The notes: generated from the letters alone by a model not told the origin. Positions 23,652 through 31,818 are shown, counted from the first letter of the stretch. The stretch is DNA of 64,000 bases from Mayfieldus profundus (GCA_038040325.1 JBBPIM010000009.1:1-64000); one strand, 5' to 3'. Numbers and translations: made by a program.

Positions 23652-23665
23652 AACGTATGTTCGTA
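23652..23665. promoter_or_regulatory. LexA (SOS) box in the sigA promoter
   Basis: Minus strand CGAACATACGTTTG matches the Gram-positive LexA/DinR consensus CGAACRNRYGTTYG at all 14 positions. It begins 1 nt after the -10, across the expected transcription start, an ideal repressor position. A perfect match is expected by chance about 0.015 times per window of this size. Confidence 0.6.
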
Positions 23666-23666
23666 T

Positions 23667-23695
23667 TTTAGATGCTTCAGATTCTGAAGTCAAGG
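23667..23695 (-). promoter_or_regulatory. Sigma-70 promoter of sigA
   Basis: Minus strand: -35 TTGACT (23690-23695), 17-nt spacer, -10 TAAAAT (23667-23672). Close to consensus and correctly oriented; it gives a leader of about 145 nt. Confidence 0.85.
23676..23692 (-). promoter_or_regulatory. Inverted repeat in the sigA promoter, same type as in hxlR
   Basis: Minus strand ACTTCA-GAATC-TGAAGC: 11 of 12 arm positions and the 5-nt spacing match the hxlR site. It covers the spacer and touches the -35, a repressor position. Confidence 0.5.
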
Positions 23696-23818
23696 CCTGA
23701 AATCGTGAATTCAGGCTGAAAAACCGCCCAAATGCGGCAAAGTAACGGTGCCTTGCGCCGCGGGCGCTGGCGCCGCCTCAAACCCAACACCGGCGGGGCG
23801 GATTGTTACGCTCGCCCG

Positions 23819-24103
23819 GTGGCTGAGGCGCGGGACGACGACAAAGGAGTGCTCGGAAGCCTGCCGTCGAGGCGCCCGGGGGTCGAGAGCCCGCGGCGCG
23901 CAGAGGCGCGCCAGGCGGCGGCGCAGGGGGCTGCCGAGACCCGCGAGCGCAGGCCGGCCGCCGAGGAAGCCGGCGGGGGACCGACGGGCCTGGAGGAGCT
24001 GGCACGGGCGGGCGCCGGTCTGGCGACCGGCGCCGCAGCGGCGGGGCTGAAGCTGGCCGGCCGGGCGGCTGGAGGTCTGGGGAGGGTCGTGGGGCGGCGC
24101 TGA
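23819..24103 (+). CDS. Small Arg/Ala-rich protein coupled to the YihY gene
   Basis: 94 residues from GTG 23819; charged N-terminus (AEARDDDKGVLGSLPSRRPG) with Arg/Ala-rich middle and a Gly/Ala-rich amphipathic C-terminus (LATGAAAAGLKLAGRAAGGL). The stop TGA overlaps the next ATG by one base (TGATG), a classic coupling arrangement. Small proteins of this make-up precede YihY-like genes in related actinobacteria as far as I recall. Function unknown; a partner of the membrane protein is the simplest guess. Confidence 0.65.
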   Translation: MAEARDDDKGVLGSLPSRRPGVESPRRAEARQAAAQGAAETRERRPAAEEAGGGPTGLEELARAGAGLATGAAAAGLKLAGRAAGGLGRVVGRR

Positions 24104-25041
24104 TGGCCACACGGGCGCCGGCCGCCGCCGCCGATCGCTCCGGTTCAGTGCAAGCCTCATCGCGACAAAATTGGTCCGCCCGCAGCTGGGCCTATCTACG
24201 CGCCTTCTGGCATCGGGCCTACGAGGAGAACATCACCGGCCTCTCTGCGATGGTCGCCTACAACCTGATGCTGGCCGTGTTCCCCTTCTGCCTTCTGGTT
24301 CTGTTCGTGGTCGGGCAGGTCATCACCAGCCCCGAGGTCGAGAGCAGCATCCTGCTGGACCTGCAGCGGCTCTTCCCGAGCGTCGAGCAGGACACCCTGT
24401 CCAATGTCCTGGATCGGATCCACGACAACTCGACCACGATCGGGATCCTCGCCGCGCTCGGAACGCTCTGGATCGGCGCCTCGTTCTGGGGGGCCGTGGA
24501 CACCGCCTTCTGCCGCATCTACCACGTGGACTGCCGCGGCTGGGTGGAGCAGAAGCGCTTCGCGTTTCTGATGCTGATCGTCGTCGTGCTGTTCCTGCTC
24601 GCCAGCGTCATCCTGCCGACTGCCGAAGGTGCGCTGGTCTCCAGCACAGACAGCCTGCCACTCGGCCTCGACGACAGCCGCGCGCTGATCAACGTGCTGC
24701 TGATCTTCGGCGCCCTGACGCTGACCTTCCTGATCTGCTGCGTGATCTTCTGGGCGGTGCCGAAGGGCCACATGCCGTGGCGGGCCGTCTGGCCGGGGGC
24801 GATGTTCGTCACCGCCACCACCGGCCTGGCCAACTGGGCCTTTCCCTTCTACCTCTCGAACGTCTCCAGCCTCAGCCACCTCGGCTCGACCCTGGGGTTC
24901 ATCCTGATCGCGCTGCTCTGGTTCTACGCCCTCAGCCTCGCGATCCTCGCCGGCGCGGTGATCAACTCGCTGCGCCATGAGAAGCACGACACCGGCACCC
25001 TGCCCTACGAGGTGGAGCAGGACCTGCCCGACGGCGCCTAG
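24103..25041 (+). CDS. YihY/UPF0761 (BrkB-like) inner-membrane protein
   Basis: 312 residues, about six TM helices. Family signatures: GLSAMVAYNLMLAVFPFCL near the N-terminus, GTLWIGASFWGAVDTAFCRIY, and LGSTLGFILIALLWFYALSLAI near the end. Often annotated as virulence factor BrkB or even as a nuclease, without solid biochemical support; best regarded as a conserved membrane protein of unknown transport or lipid-related function. Its stop overlaps the convergent glpX stop through a shared CTAG. Confidence 0.92.
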   Translation: MATRAPAAAADRSGSVQASSRQNWSARSWAYLRAFWHRAYEENITGLSAMVAYNLMLAVFPFCLLVLFVVGQVITSPEVESSILLDLQRLFPSVEQDTLSNVLDRIHDNSTTIGILAALGTLWIGASFWGAVDTAFCRIYHVDCRGWVEQKRFAFLMLIVVVLFLLASVILPTAEGALVSSTDSLPLGLDDSRALINVLLIFGALTLTFLICCVIFWAVPKGHMPWRAVWPGAMFVTATTGLANWAFPFYLSNVSSLSHLGSTLGFILIALLWFYALSLAILAGAVINSLRHEKHDTGTLPYEVEQDLPDGA

Positions 25042-26057
25042 CCGTACAGCAGGCTGCCGGTGATCTCGCGCAGCTTCGAGCGATCGTGGCGTGCCTGGAC
25101 CTTGCGAACCGTGCCGGAGCGGGAGCGCATCACCAGCGACTCGGTGGTGGCATGCCCATCGTCGAGGTAGCGAACGCCGTCGAGCAGGTCGCCGTCGGTC
25201 ACCCCGGTGGCGGCGAAGAACACGTCTCCGCCTCCGACCAGGTCCTCGACGTCGAGCACACGGTCGAGGTCATAGCCGGCCTTCGTCGCGGCCTCGCGCT
25301 CGCTGTCGTCGCGCGGCCACAGCCGCCCCAGGATCTGCCCCCCCAGGCACTTGATCGCGGAGGCCGAAAGAACACCCTCGGGGGTTCCGCCGATCCCCCA
25401 CAGCAAATCCACGCCGCTTCCCTCGCTGACCGCTTGCAGCGCCGCCGAGACATCGCCGTCGCTGATGAACCGGATCCGGGCGCCCGTCCCACGGATCTCT
25501 CTGACGGCCTGCTCGTGGCGGTCGCGGTCGAGCATGATCACTGTGATGTCGCCGACGCCGACGCCTCGGCGCTCGGCCACACGGGAGATCACGTCGGTGA
25601 GCGTCTCGTCGAGGCTGAGGCAGTCAGCGATCCGGGGCCCACCTGCGAGCTTCTCCATGTAGACACAGGGGCCGGGGTCGAACATCGTGCCCCGCTCCGC
25701 CAGCGCGACCACCGAGAGCGCTGCCGGCTGGCCCTGCGCGGTGAGCCGGGTCCCCTCCAGCGGGTCCACCGCGATGTCCACCACCGGCGGGCTGCCGTCG
25801 CCGATGCTCTCGCCGTTGTAGAGCATCGGGGCCTCGTCCTTCTCCCCCTCGCCGATCACCACCACGCCGTCCATCGGCACGGTGTGCATCATCAGACGCA
25901 TCGCGTCCACCGCCGCCTGGTCGGCAGCCTCCTTGTCCCCGCGTCCGACCCAGCGCGCCGCGGCAAGCGCCGCGGCTTCGGTCACGCGAACCAGCTCCAG
26001 GGCAAGGTTGCGATCCGGCTTCGCAGTCGAGCGGACATCCTGAGAGATGACGCCCAT
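25038..26057 (-). CDS. glpX: Class II fructose-1,6-bisphosphatase GlpX
   Basis: 339 residues. Metal and substrate motifs: VVIGEGEKDEAPML, DPLEGTRL, DITVIMLDRDRHE, LWGIGGTPEGVL and the C-terminal VTDGDLLDGVRY. Catalyses fructose-1,6-bisphosphate to fructose-6-phosphate in gluconeogenesis, the usual sole FBPase in actinobacteria. ATG 26057 starts at the conserved N-terminus; the upstream extension of the frame overlaps the neighbouring gene and is not credible. No strong ribosome site. Confidence 0.95.
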   Translation of the reverse strand: MGVISQDVRSTAKPDRNLALELVRVTEAAALAAARWVGRGDKEAADQAAVDAMRLMMHTVPMDGVVVIGEGEKDEAPMLYNGESIGDGSPPVVDIAVDPLEGTRLTAQGQPAALSVVALAERGTMFDPGPCVYMEKLAGGPRIADCLSLDETLTDVISRVAERRGVGVGDITVIMLDRDRHEQAVREIRGTGARIRFISDGDVSAALQAVSEGSGVDLLWGIGGTPEGVLSASAIKCLGGQILGRLWPRDDSEREAATKAGYDLDRVLDVEDLVGGGDVFFAATGVTDGDLLDGVRYLDDGHATTESLVMRSRSGTVRKVQARHDRSKLREITGSLLYG

Positions 26058-26086
26058 CGTCAGGGGGAGCTTACGCGCGGGTGCGC

Positions 26087-26584
26087 CTAGAAGGTGGCCG
26101 GCGGCTTGCGTTGCGCGCCGCCGCCGGACTCGAGCGATCTGAAAGCGCCCGCGCCCGCAATCAGAAAGCCCGATAGCAGCGCGATGAAGTAGCCGTAGTC
26201 GAGGCTGATCCCGAACTGGGGGTCTCCGCCCGGCTTGGCGACAATCCCGTTGAAGAAAACGAGCACGATCACGGCGAAGCCGACCGTCATCGTGAACTCG
26301 CCGGTCGGATACTGGCCCTTCGAGGCGGTGAGTATCAGGTAGGTGAGGATCACCGGGGCCGCAGCGGCCAGCAGGAACACGATGCGGTTGATCGGGAAGG
26401 TCTCCCAGGCAGTACAGGTGAGATCCTTTTCGCCGCACACGAACGGGTCACCCCCCTGCGCCAGCTGAGTGAGCCGCTCCGGCGTGTCGGTGAGCGAGAA
26501 CCAGGGGACGAACAGGCTGATCACCAGCAGTGCCGAGCCGATCAGGGCGATCAACTCCGTCCGCTGTAGCCGTGAGAAGTCCAC
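26087..26584 (-). CDS. Four-TM membrane protein of unknown function
   Basis: 165 residues: N-terminal amphipathic MDFSRLQRTEL, then four TM segments (IALIGSALLVISLFVPWFSL, INRIVFLLAAAAPVILTYLIL, FTMTVGFAVIVLVFFNGIV, YFIALLSGFLIAGAGAF). A Cys pair (VCGEKDLTC) in the first external loop may be a disulfide. GTG 26584 lies 9 nt from TAGGCT. It is 29 bp upstream of glpX in the same direction and probably co-transcribed with it. No homologous function known to me. Confidence 0.8.
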   Translation of the reverse strand: MDFSRLQRTELIALIGSALLVISLFVPWFSLTDTPERLTQLAQGGDPFVCGEKDLTCTAWETFPINRIVFLLAAAAPVILTYLILTASKGQYPTGEFTMTVGFAVIVLVFFNGIVAKPGGDPQFGISLDYGYFIALLSGFLIAGAGAFRSLESGGGAQRKPPATF

Positions 26585-26593
26585 GCGGGCGCG

Positions 26594-26599
26594 AGCCTA
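26594..26599 (-). promoter_or_regulatory. -10-like TAGGCT before the four-TM gene and glpX
   Basis: Minus strand GATAGGCT, 9 nt before GTG 26584, implying a 2-3 nt leader or a leaderless mRNA. Confidence 0.45.
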
Positions 26600-26636
26600 T
26601 CCCATGCGACCGCGCAAATGCAGCACTTTCCTTGCG

Positions 26637-26644
26637 TATAGGGT
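26637..26644 (+). promoter_or_regulatory. -10-like TATAGGGT before the LLM oxidoreductase gene
   Basis: TATAGGGT ends 12 nt before ATG 26657. The same octamer stands before egtB (minus) and the SDR gene. Confidence 0.5.
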
Positions 26645-26656
26645 GCGGCGACCCTG

Positions 26657-27601
26657 ATGCCTGACCGACGCTGGGGACTGACAGTGCCGCTGCCGATGCT
26701 GCCGCTGGCGGCTCACGAGGAGCATGTCCGCCGCGCCGAGGCGGCCGGTTACACCGACCTCTGGTCGGGCGAGACCAACGGGCCCGACGGCTTCACCCCA
26801 CTGGCCCTCGCCGCGGCCTGGACCGAGCGGCCCAGGCTCGGCACGGGCATTGTCGGCGTGATGACCCGCGGGCCGGCGCTGCTGGCCCAGCAGGCGGCGG
26901 CGCTGGCCGACGCCTCCGGGGGCCGCTTCGCGCTCGGCATCGGCGCCTCCTCCGACCGCATCGTCTCGGGCTGGAACGCAATGGACTTCTCCAAGCCCCT
27001 GAGCCGGGTGGAGGAGTCGATCGACTTCCTCAAGGTGGCGCTGGCGGGCGAGCGCACCGAGACCGGCTTCAAGCTCGACCAGGCCCCGGCCGAGCCGGTG
27101 CCGATCGTGCTCGCGGCGCTGCGCGGAAAGATGCTCGACCTGGCGGTCTCAAAGGCCGACGGCGCCTTCACCAACTACCTGCCGCTGGGCGGGCTGCCGC
27201 AGGTCATGCAGCAGCTCGAAGGCGCACCCGACGGCTTCGAGCTGCTCTGTCGCTTCTTCTGCATCCCCGGCGACCGCGAGGAGGCCGAGCCGCTGGCCCG
27301 CTTCATGTTCGCCTCCTATGTGAGCGTCCCCGTCTACGCCGCCTTCTTCCGCTGGCTCGGATACGGCGACCAGATCGCGGAGATGTGCGAGGCGTGGGAC
27401 GCCCGCGACCGCGAGCGCGCGATCGCGGCCGCACCCTGGGAACTGATCGAGGACACCTTCATCTTCGGCTCGCCCGAGCAGATGCGCGAGCGCCTCGACG
27501 CCTACGTCGAGGGCGGGGTCACGCTGCCGGTGCTGCTGCCGATCTGCCCGCCCGACCGGATCGGCGAGATGATCGAGGCGCTCGGACCCGACGCTCGCTA
27601 A
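26657..27601 (+). CDS. LLM-class F420-dependent oxidoreductase
   Basis: 314 residues of the luciferase-like TIM-barrel family: WGLTVPLPMLPLAAHEEHVR, AEAAGYTDLWSGE, LGTGIVGVMTRGPALLAQQAAALADASGGRFALGIGAS (in parts) and the C-terminal GSPEQMRERLDAYVEGG. These features fit coenzyme F420-using hydride-transfer enzymes of actinobacteria; FMN use cannot be excluded. Substrate unknown. Its stop TAA overlaps the egtD stop by 4 bp (CTAA). Confidence 0.9.
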   Translation: MPDRRWGLTVPLPMLPLAAHEEHVRRAEAAGYTDLWSGETNGPDGFTPLALAAAWTERPRLGTGIVGVMTRGPALLAQQAAALADASGGRFALGIGASSDRIVSGWNAMDFSKPLSRVEESIDFLKVALAGERTETGFKLDQAPAEPVPIVLAALRGKMLDLAVSKADGAFTNYLPLGGLPQVMQQLEGAPDGFELLCRFFCIPGDREEAEPLARFMFASYVSVPVYAAFFRWLGYGDQIAEMCEAWDARDRERAIAAAPWELIEDTFIFGSPEQMRERLDAYVEGGVTLPVLLPICPPDRIGEMIEALGPDAR

Positions 27602-28521
27602 TCGCTCGCTCGGGCCAGCGATAGCGCGTAAAGGCCGGAGGTGTCGGTCCACCAGTCGGTCAGCTCGAGCCCGGCCTCGGCATAGATCCCCTCGAGGCCG
27701 GCGCGCACGAACTTGGTCGAGATCTCGGTTCGCATCTCCTCGCCGGCGGCGAAGGGAACCAGCATGTCGAGGAGGGCCACGTTCACGACCTGGTCGGTGA
27801 GCGAGCGCAGCCTGATGTCGACCCAGAGATTCTTGTCGTCCCAGCGGGCGACGTGCTCAAAGGAGTCCGGGTCAAAGTCGGCGCCCAGCTCGCGATTCAG
27901 GACCGAGAGCACGTTCTTGTTGAACTCGGCGGTAACACCCTGTGAGTCGTTGTAGGCCGCCTCCAGCTTCTGTCGATCCTTGACCAGGTCGGTGCCGAGC
28001 AGGAAGCGGTCTTCGGGGCCGAGCAGGTTGGAGATCCGGCGCAGGAAACTCGCCCTCTGCTGGGGTTCGAAATTGCCGATCGTGCCGCCAAGCAGGGCGA
28101 TCACCCTGGGCGCCGCGACCGGGATCCGCTCCAGGTCGAGCTCGAAGTCGCAGACCAGCCCCCGCACCGTGACGCCGTCGTACTCGGCCGCGACGTGCTC
28201 GGCCGTCTCCCTGGTGATCTCCTCGGAGATGTCCACCGGGCAGTAGGTCTCCAGGCAGCAGGCGTCGAGCATCGCGTCCAGCAGAACCCTGGTCTTCTGG
28301 GCGGAGCCTGAGCCGAGCTCGATCAGCGTCGCGGGGGAGTTGGCCGCCTCGCAGATCTCCGCCGACCCGTTCTGGAGGATCTCCCGCTCGCAGCGGGTGG
28401 GGTAGTACTCGGGCAGGCGCGTGATGTCCTCGAAGAGCTGTGAGCCCCGCTCGTCGTAGAAGTAGCGTGGCGAGAGTTCCTTGAAGGGCCTGGTCAGCCC
28501 GGCGCGTACGTCCGCGGCCAT
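27598..28521 (-). CDS. egtD: Histidine N-alpha-methyltransferase EgtD (ergothioneine)
   Basis: 307 residues from ATG 28521. SAM-binding ELGSGSAQKTRVLLDA, plus FYDERGSQLFEDITRLPEYYPTR, a conserved EgtD block that includes substrate-contacting Tyr residues, and LLGGTIGNF. Trimethylates histidine to hercynine, the first step of ergothioneine synthesis. The upstream in-frame sequence (RISVEVHLPPGG) also looks like EgtD N-terminus but has no ATG/GTG/TTG before the egtB stop, so the true start may be a rare codon. Lies 113 bp downstream of egtB. Confidence 0.94.
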   Translation of the reverse strand: MAADVRAGLTRPFKELSPRYFYDERGSQLFEDITRLPEYYPTRCEREILQNGSAEICEAANSPATLIELGSGSAQKTRVLLDAMLDACCLETYCPVDISEEITRETAEHVAAEYDGVTVRGLVCDFELDLERIPVAAPRVIALLGGTIGNFEPQQRASFLRRISNLLGPEDRFLLGTDLVKDRQKLEAAYNDSQGVTAEFNKNVLSVLNRELGADFDPDSFEHVARWDDKNLWVDIRLRSLTDQVVNVALLDMLVPFAAGEEMRTEISTKFVRAGLEGIYAEAGLELTDWWTDTSGLYALSLARASD

Positions 28522-28634
28522 CCCCGAGAGGGGGCCCCCCGGCGGCAGGTGGACCTCGACGCTGATGCGGTCGGTTGTTGTCGGTGTCGGTTCGATGACA
28601 GGTTTGGCGGCAGGTGGCGGCAGGCTCGTGTGGT

Positions 28635-29864
28635 CTAAAGGAATTGGGTTCGATTCAGTTCAGCGGCCTCGGCGTCCCTGGCGCAGCGAAACCCGGCGAA
28701 GATCTGGCGCCGTTGCGGGAGGTCCCAGTTGCGAAAGCTGGGGCGGATCACGTTGCGCCGCGTAGCCCAGGCGCCCCCCCGCAGGACCTTGTATGTGTCA
28801 CCGAAGAAGACCTCCGAGTACTCGGGGTAGGGGAACGGCTCGAAGCCCGGATAGGCAAGGAAATCCGAGGCGGTCCACTCCCAGACGTCGCCGAGCATCT
28901 GCACGGCTCCGCAGTCGGCGGCCCCGCCCGCAAAGGCCCCGGCAGTCGCCGTCCCGAACGCCAGCTGGTCGAGGTTTGCGATTTCGGGGTCCGTGCCGGC
29001 ACAGGCCGCCTCCCATTCCTGCTCGGTCGGCAGCCGCTTACCGGCCCAGCGCGCGAACGCATCGGCCTCGTGCCAGGAAACGTGGACGACGGGCTGCCCC
29101 GGCTGCACTGGTCCGGTCCTACCCATTGCGGTGCGGGCCCAACCCCCATTCCCGTCGCGGTGCCAGTACATCGGCGGTTCGGCGCCGGTCTGCTCGACGA
29201 AGTCCGCGTACCGGCCGTTGGTGACCGGGGTGCGGTCGATCCAGAACGGCTCCAGCCGCACGGTGTGGCGGAGCCGCTCGTTGTCGTAGGCGAACCCGCC
29301 GATGGCGCCCACCTCGTGCTCGCCACCCTCGACCGCGACCATCTCGGGCCCGTCGGGGGCCGGCTCGGTGGCGGGGCTCGGGTCGTACTCGACCGGCTCA
29401 TAGCGCTCGACCGTCTGCAGCAGCTGCAGCATCGTTTCGGTGTGCTGGTGCTCGTGCGCGATCAGCATCTCGTAAATGAAGCCGTCGCGGAGCAGGGGCT
29501 CGGAGGCAGCGTCGAGGTCCACCTCACCGAGCACCTCGAGGGTACGTTCGCGCACCTCCTCGAGATAGGCCCGCAACTCGGTGTCGCGCAGGATCGGCAG
29601 CTCGCCGCGGGTCTTGCGCGGGTTCTCGATCGCGTCGTAGAAGCGACCGAGCTCGCCGTGCAGCGGCTCGCGCCCGCCGATCGTCTGCACCAGCCACAGC
29701 TCCTCGAAGTTGGCGATGTGCCCGAGGTCCCAGGCGAGCGGGCTGAGGATCGGCGAGTAGACCCGGTTGAGCTGCTCGTCGTCGAGCGGCTCGATCAGGC
29801 TGAGAGTGCGTTGGCGCGCCTCCGCCAGCCGCTCGGCGATCCCCTCCTTGGTGCTTGCGGTCAC
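28635..29864 (-). CDS. egtB: Hercynine oxygenase EgtB (ergothioneine)
   Basis: 409 residues. The N-terminal DinB-type domain supplies the iron triad: H49 (LGHIANFEE) and H137/H141 in HEHQHTETM. The C-terminal formylglycine-generating-enzyme-like domain has WIDRTPVTNGRYADFV, HVSWHEADAFARWAGKRLPTE (in two blocks) and the terminal VLRGGAWATRRN and RNWDLPQRRQIFAGFR. It forms the C-S bond on hercynine with oxygen. egtA, egtC and egtE are not in the window, so the pathway is split or uses cysteine as donor. Start GTG 29864. Confidence 0.95.
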   Translation of the reverse strand: MTASTKEGIAERLAEARQRTLSLIEPLDDEQLNRVYSPILSPLAWDLGHIANFEELWLVQTIGGREPLHGELGRFYDAIENPRKTRGELPILRDTELRAYLEEVRERTLEVLGEVDLDAASEPLLRDGFIYEMLIAHEHQHTETMLQLLQTVERYEPVEYDPSPATEPAPDGPEMVAVEGGEHEVGAIGGFAYDNERLRHTVRLEPFWIDRTPVTNGRYADFVEQTGAEPPMYWHRDGNGGWARTAMGRTGPVQPGQPVVHVSWHEADAFARWAGKRLPTEQEWEAACAGTDPEIANLDQLAFGTATAGAFAGGAADCGAVQMLGDVWEWTASDFLAYPGFEPFPYPEYSEVFFGDTYKVLRGGAWATRRNVIRPSFRNWDLPQRRQIFAGFRCARDAEAAELNRTQFL

Positions 29865-29882
29865 CTCGGGAGTGATGCGCTA

Positions 29883-29890
29883 ACCCTATA
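29883..29890 (-). promoter_or_regulatory. -10-like TATAGGGT before egtB
   Basis: Minus strand TATAGGGT, 18 nt before GTG 29864; a short GAGG-containing leader follows. No strong -35. Confidence 0.45.
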
Positions 29891-29954
29891 GACGCGGATC
29901 AGCGGGCCCGGTTGCGATTTCGTGACGTGCACCGCTTCGCCGGCTTGCCGGCCG

Positions 29955-29984
29955 TTGCCCGACCGGCTGGCCGCCATATAGGGT
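29955..29984 (+). promoter_or_regulatory. Promoter of the SDR gene
   Basis: -35 TTGCCC (29955-29960), 16-nt spacer, TATAGGGT (29977-29984), then 9 nt to ATG 29994. Together with the egtB element it makes a compact divergent promoter region. Confidence 0.6.
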
Positions 29985-29993
29985 CCCGCCCCG

Positions 29994-30761
29994 ATGCAGA
30001 TCGAGGGCGCAGGAGCACTGGTCGCGGGCGGGGCCTCCGGGCTCGGGGAGGCGACGGTGCGCGCCCTGCACAAGGGCGGCGCCGGCGTCGTGATCGCCGA
30101 CCTCAATGCGGAGAAGGGAGAGGCGCTCGCATCGGAGCTGGGCGACGGCGCGAGCTTCGCGCAGGCCGATGTCAGCGACCCCGAGGCCGTTCAGGCCGCG
30201 GTCGACACCGCATCCGCGGTCGAGGGGGGTCTGCGGATCTCGGTCTGCTGCGCGGGCATCGGCTGGGCCCAGCGGGTGGCCGGCAAGCAGGGCCCGCACG
30301 ATCTCGAGGTCTTCTCCAACGTGATCAAGGTGAACCTGATCGGCACCTTCAACGTGCTGCGCCTGGCCTGCGCGGCGATGAACGCAAACGAGCCCGACGA
30401 GGGCGGCGAGCGGGGCATCTGCGTCAACACCGCCTCGATCGCCGCCTGGGACGGCCAGATCGGCCAGGTCGCGTACTCCTCCTCGAAGGCGGGGGTGGTC
30501 GGGCTGACGCTGCCCGCCGCCCGCGACATGGCGAGCCGCGGTGTGCGGGTGGTGACAATCGCCCCCGGCACCTTCGACACGCCGATGCTGGCGCTGCTGC
30601 CGGAGGAGCAGCGCGATGCGCTGGGGGCGCAGATCCCCTTCCCCAGCCGCCTCGGCCGGCCCGACGAGTTCGCCTCTCTGGCGCTCGAGATAGTCCGCAA
30701 CCCGATGCTCAACGGCGAGGCGATCCGGCTCGACGGCGCCCTGCGGATGCCGCCGAAGTAG
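29994..30761 (+). CDS. Short-chain dehydrogenase, 3-hydroxyacyl-CoA dehydrogenase type II-like
   Basis: 255 residues: NAD-binding GGASGLGEATVRAL, VDTASAVEGGLRISVCCAGIGW, catalytic YSSSKAGVVGL and PGTFDTPML. The layout, with the insert after NVIKVNLIGTFNVLRL and the final MLNGEAIRLDGALRMPPK, resembles HSD10-type 3-hydroxyacyl-CoA dehydrogenases of fatty-acid or isoleucine breakdown. Substrate cannot be fixed from sequence. Divergent from egtB. Confidence 0.9.
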   Translation: MQIEGAGALVAGGASGLGEATVRALHKGGAGVVIADLNAEKGEALASELGDGASFAQADVSDPEAVQAAVDTASAVEGGLRISVCCAGIGWAQRVAGKQGPHDLEVFSNVIKVNLIGTFNVLRLACAAMNANEPDEGGERGICVNTASIAAWDGQIGQVAYSSSKAGVVGLTLPAARDMASRGVRVVTIAPGTFDTPMLALLPEEQRDALGAQIPFPSRLGRPDEFASLALEIVRNPMLNGEAIRLDGALRMPPK

Positions 30762-30787
30762 GCGCCGGCCGCGACGCGGCCCGCCCG

Positions 30788-31741
30788 CTAGTCCGTCCCC
30801 TCCGCCTCGGGGTCGCGCCAGACCCGCTTGCGCCAGGGCGGCGTCACGGCGAATGCGGGCGGGATCCGCTCGCCGGCGGCGACCGGCTCGAGCGGGATCA
30901 GCCGCAGCCGGTGGCCGAACGTGACGCGGGAGACGGGACGGTCCAGCCCGGCGGAGCCGGCATGGCTCCCCCCGGCGACGTAGAGCCATCCGGTCTCGGG
31001 GCCCCAGCCGTTGCGGGCACGCAGCCCGACCGCTTCGGTGGCGTCGCGCAACGCTCCCCATCCCGCGTCGGAGGCCCAGTTGGCGTGGCCGAGCCGGTAG
31101 TTGTAGCCGTTGTGCGAGGAGGCGCGGGCATCGACCGCTCCATCCATCCCGATCCGAACCTGGTAGCCCTCCCAGTCGTCGACGTGGAAACCCTTCGCGC
31201 CAGCCACCGGGACGCCACGGAAGGTGGCGCTGTTCGGGTAGTAGAGCCAGTACTGCAGGTAGAGGTTTCCGCGGCGAGGCCCGCTGCAGTCGGCGGCGGT
31301 GTTGCGGCCCGCGAAGGGCGGCGGCTCGCCGACCCGGCAATCGACCACGTGGACGAAGGCCACCACCCTGCGGCCGGCGCCGGAGCGTGCGACCAGCCCC
31401 GCCTCCGGGCCGTCGGCGCATTGCGGGGAGCGGCAGCGCCGGTAGTCGACCGGTAGCGCTCGCATCCCCGCCTCGTAGGCGATCTGGGGCGCATGCCGGC
31501 GGACCAGGGAAGCGAGCTCGTCGCCGTACGCCGCGACCAGCTCCGGCGCCCGGTCGCAGGAGTCGGAGAGCTTGACGGCGCAGACGATGCGACCGGCGAT
31601 CGCACGAGCCAGTGCGGCGCCCGGGAGTTGCGACCCGAGCGTCGCCAGCACGACGCCGAGCAGCAGCGCGACCACCAGCAACAGCCCCAGCCATTCGGGA
31701 CTGGCCTGACCGCTCTGCCGACGCAGGACCTGGCCAAACAC
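30788..31741 (-). CDS. Exported protein with pilin-like leader and NPP1/Vps62-like domain
   Basis: 317 residues. MFGQVLRRQSG precedes QASPEWLGLLLVVALLLGVV, a class III (Flp/TadE-type) prepilin motif with Glu at mature position 5, so prepilin peptidase may process it. The body contains LYLQYWLYYPNSATF, FHVDDWEGYQVRI and SSHNGYNY, a pattern like the HxHDWE region of necrosis-inducing (NPP1) and Vps62-like proteins, but toxicity is not implied. Six Cys suggest an extracytoplasmic location. Function unknown. Confidence 0.7.
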   Translation of the reverse strand: MFGQVLRRQSGQASPEWLGLLLVVALLLGVVLATLGSQLPGAALARAIAGRIVCAVKLSDSCDRAPELVAAYGDELASLVRRHAPQIAYEAGMRALPVDYRRCRSPQCADGPEAGLVARSGAGRRVVAFVHVVDCRVGEPPPFAGRNTAADCSGPRRGNLYLQYWLYYPNSATFRGVPVAGAKGFHVDDWEGYQVRIGMDGAVDARASSHNGYNYRLGHANWASDAGWGALRDATEAVGLRARNGWGPETGWLYVAGGSHAGSAGLDRPVSRVTFGHRLRLIPLEPVAAGERIPPAFAVTPPWRKRVWRDPEAEGTD

Positions 31742-31818
31742 GGGCGGACGCTAGGCGCGCTCAATTCACGCATGGCTCACGCAGCGTGCCGGTATCGTGC
31801 CGCGGGCGAGGCGAAACG

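Larger units (their letters stand above)
23514..23818. other. Intergenic region between divergent sigA and the small YihY-linked gene
   Basis: 305 bp. It contains the sigA promoter (23667-23695), the inverted repeat at 23676-23692, the LexA-type box at 23652-23665, and a leader hairpin with arms CGCGGA/TCCGCG near 23584-23608. Toward the right gene there is GC-rich sequence in which I see no clear promoter hexamers. Confidence 0.6.
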
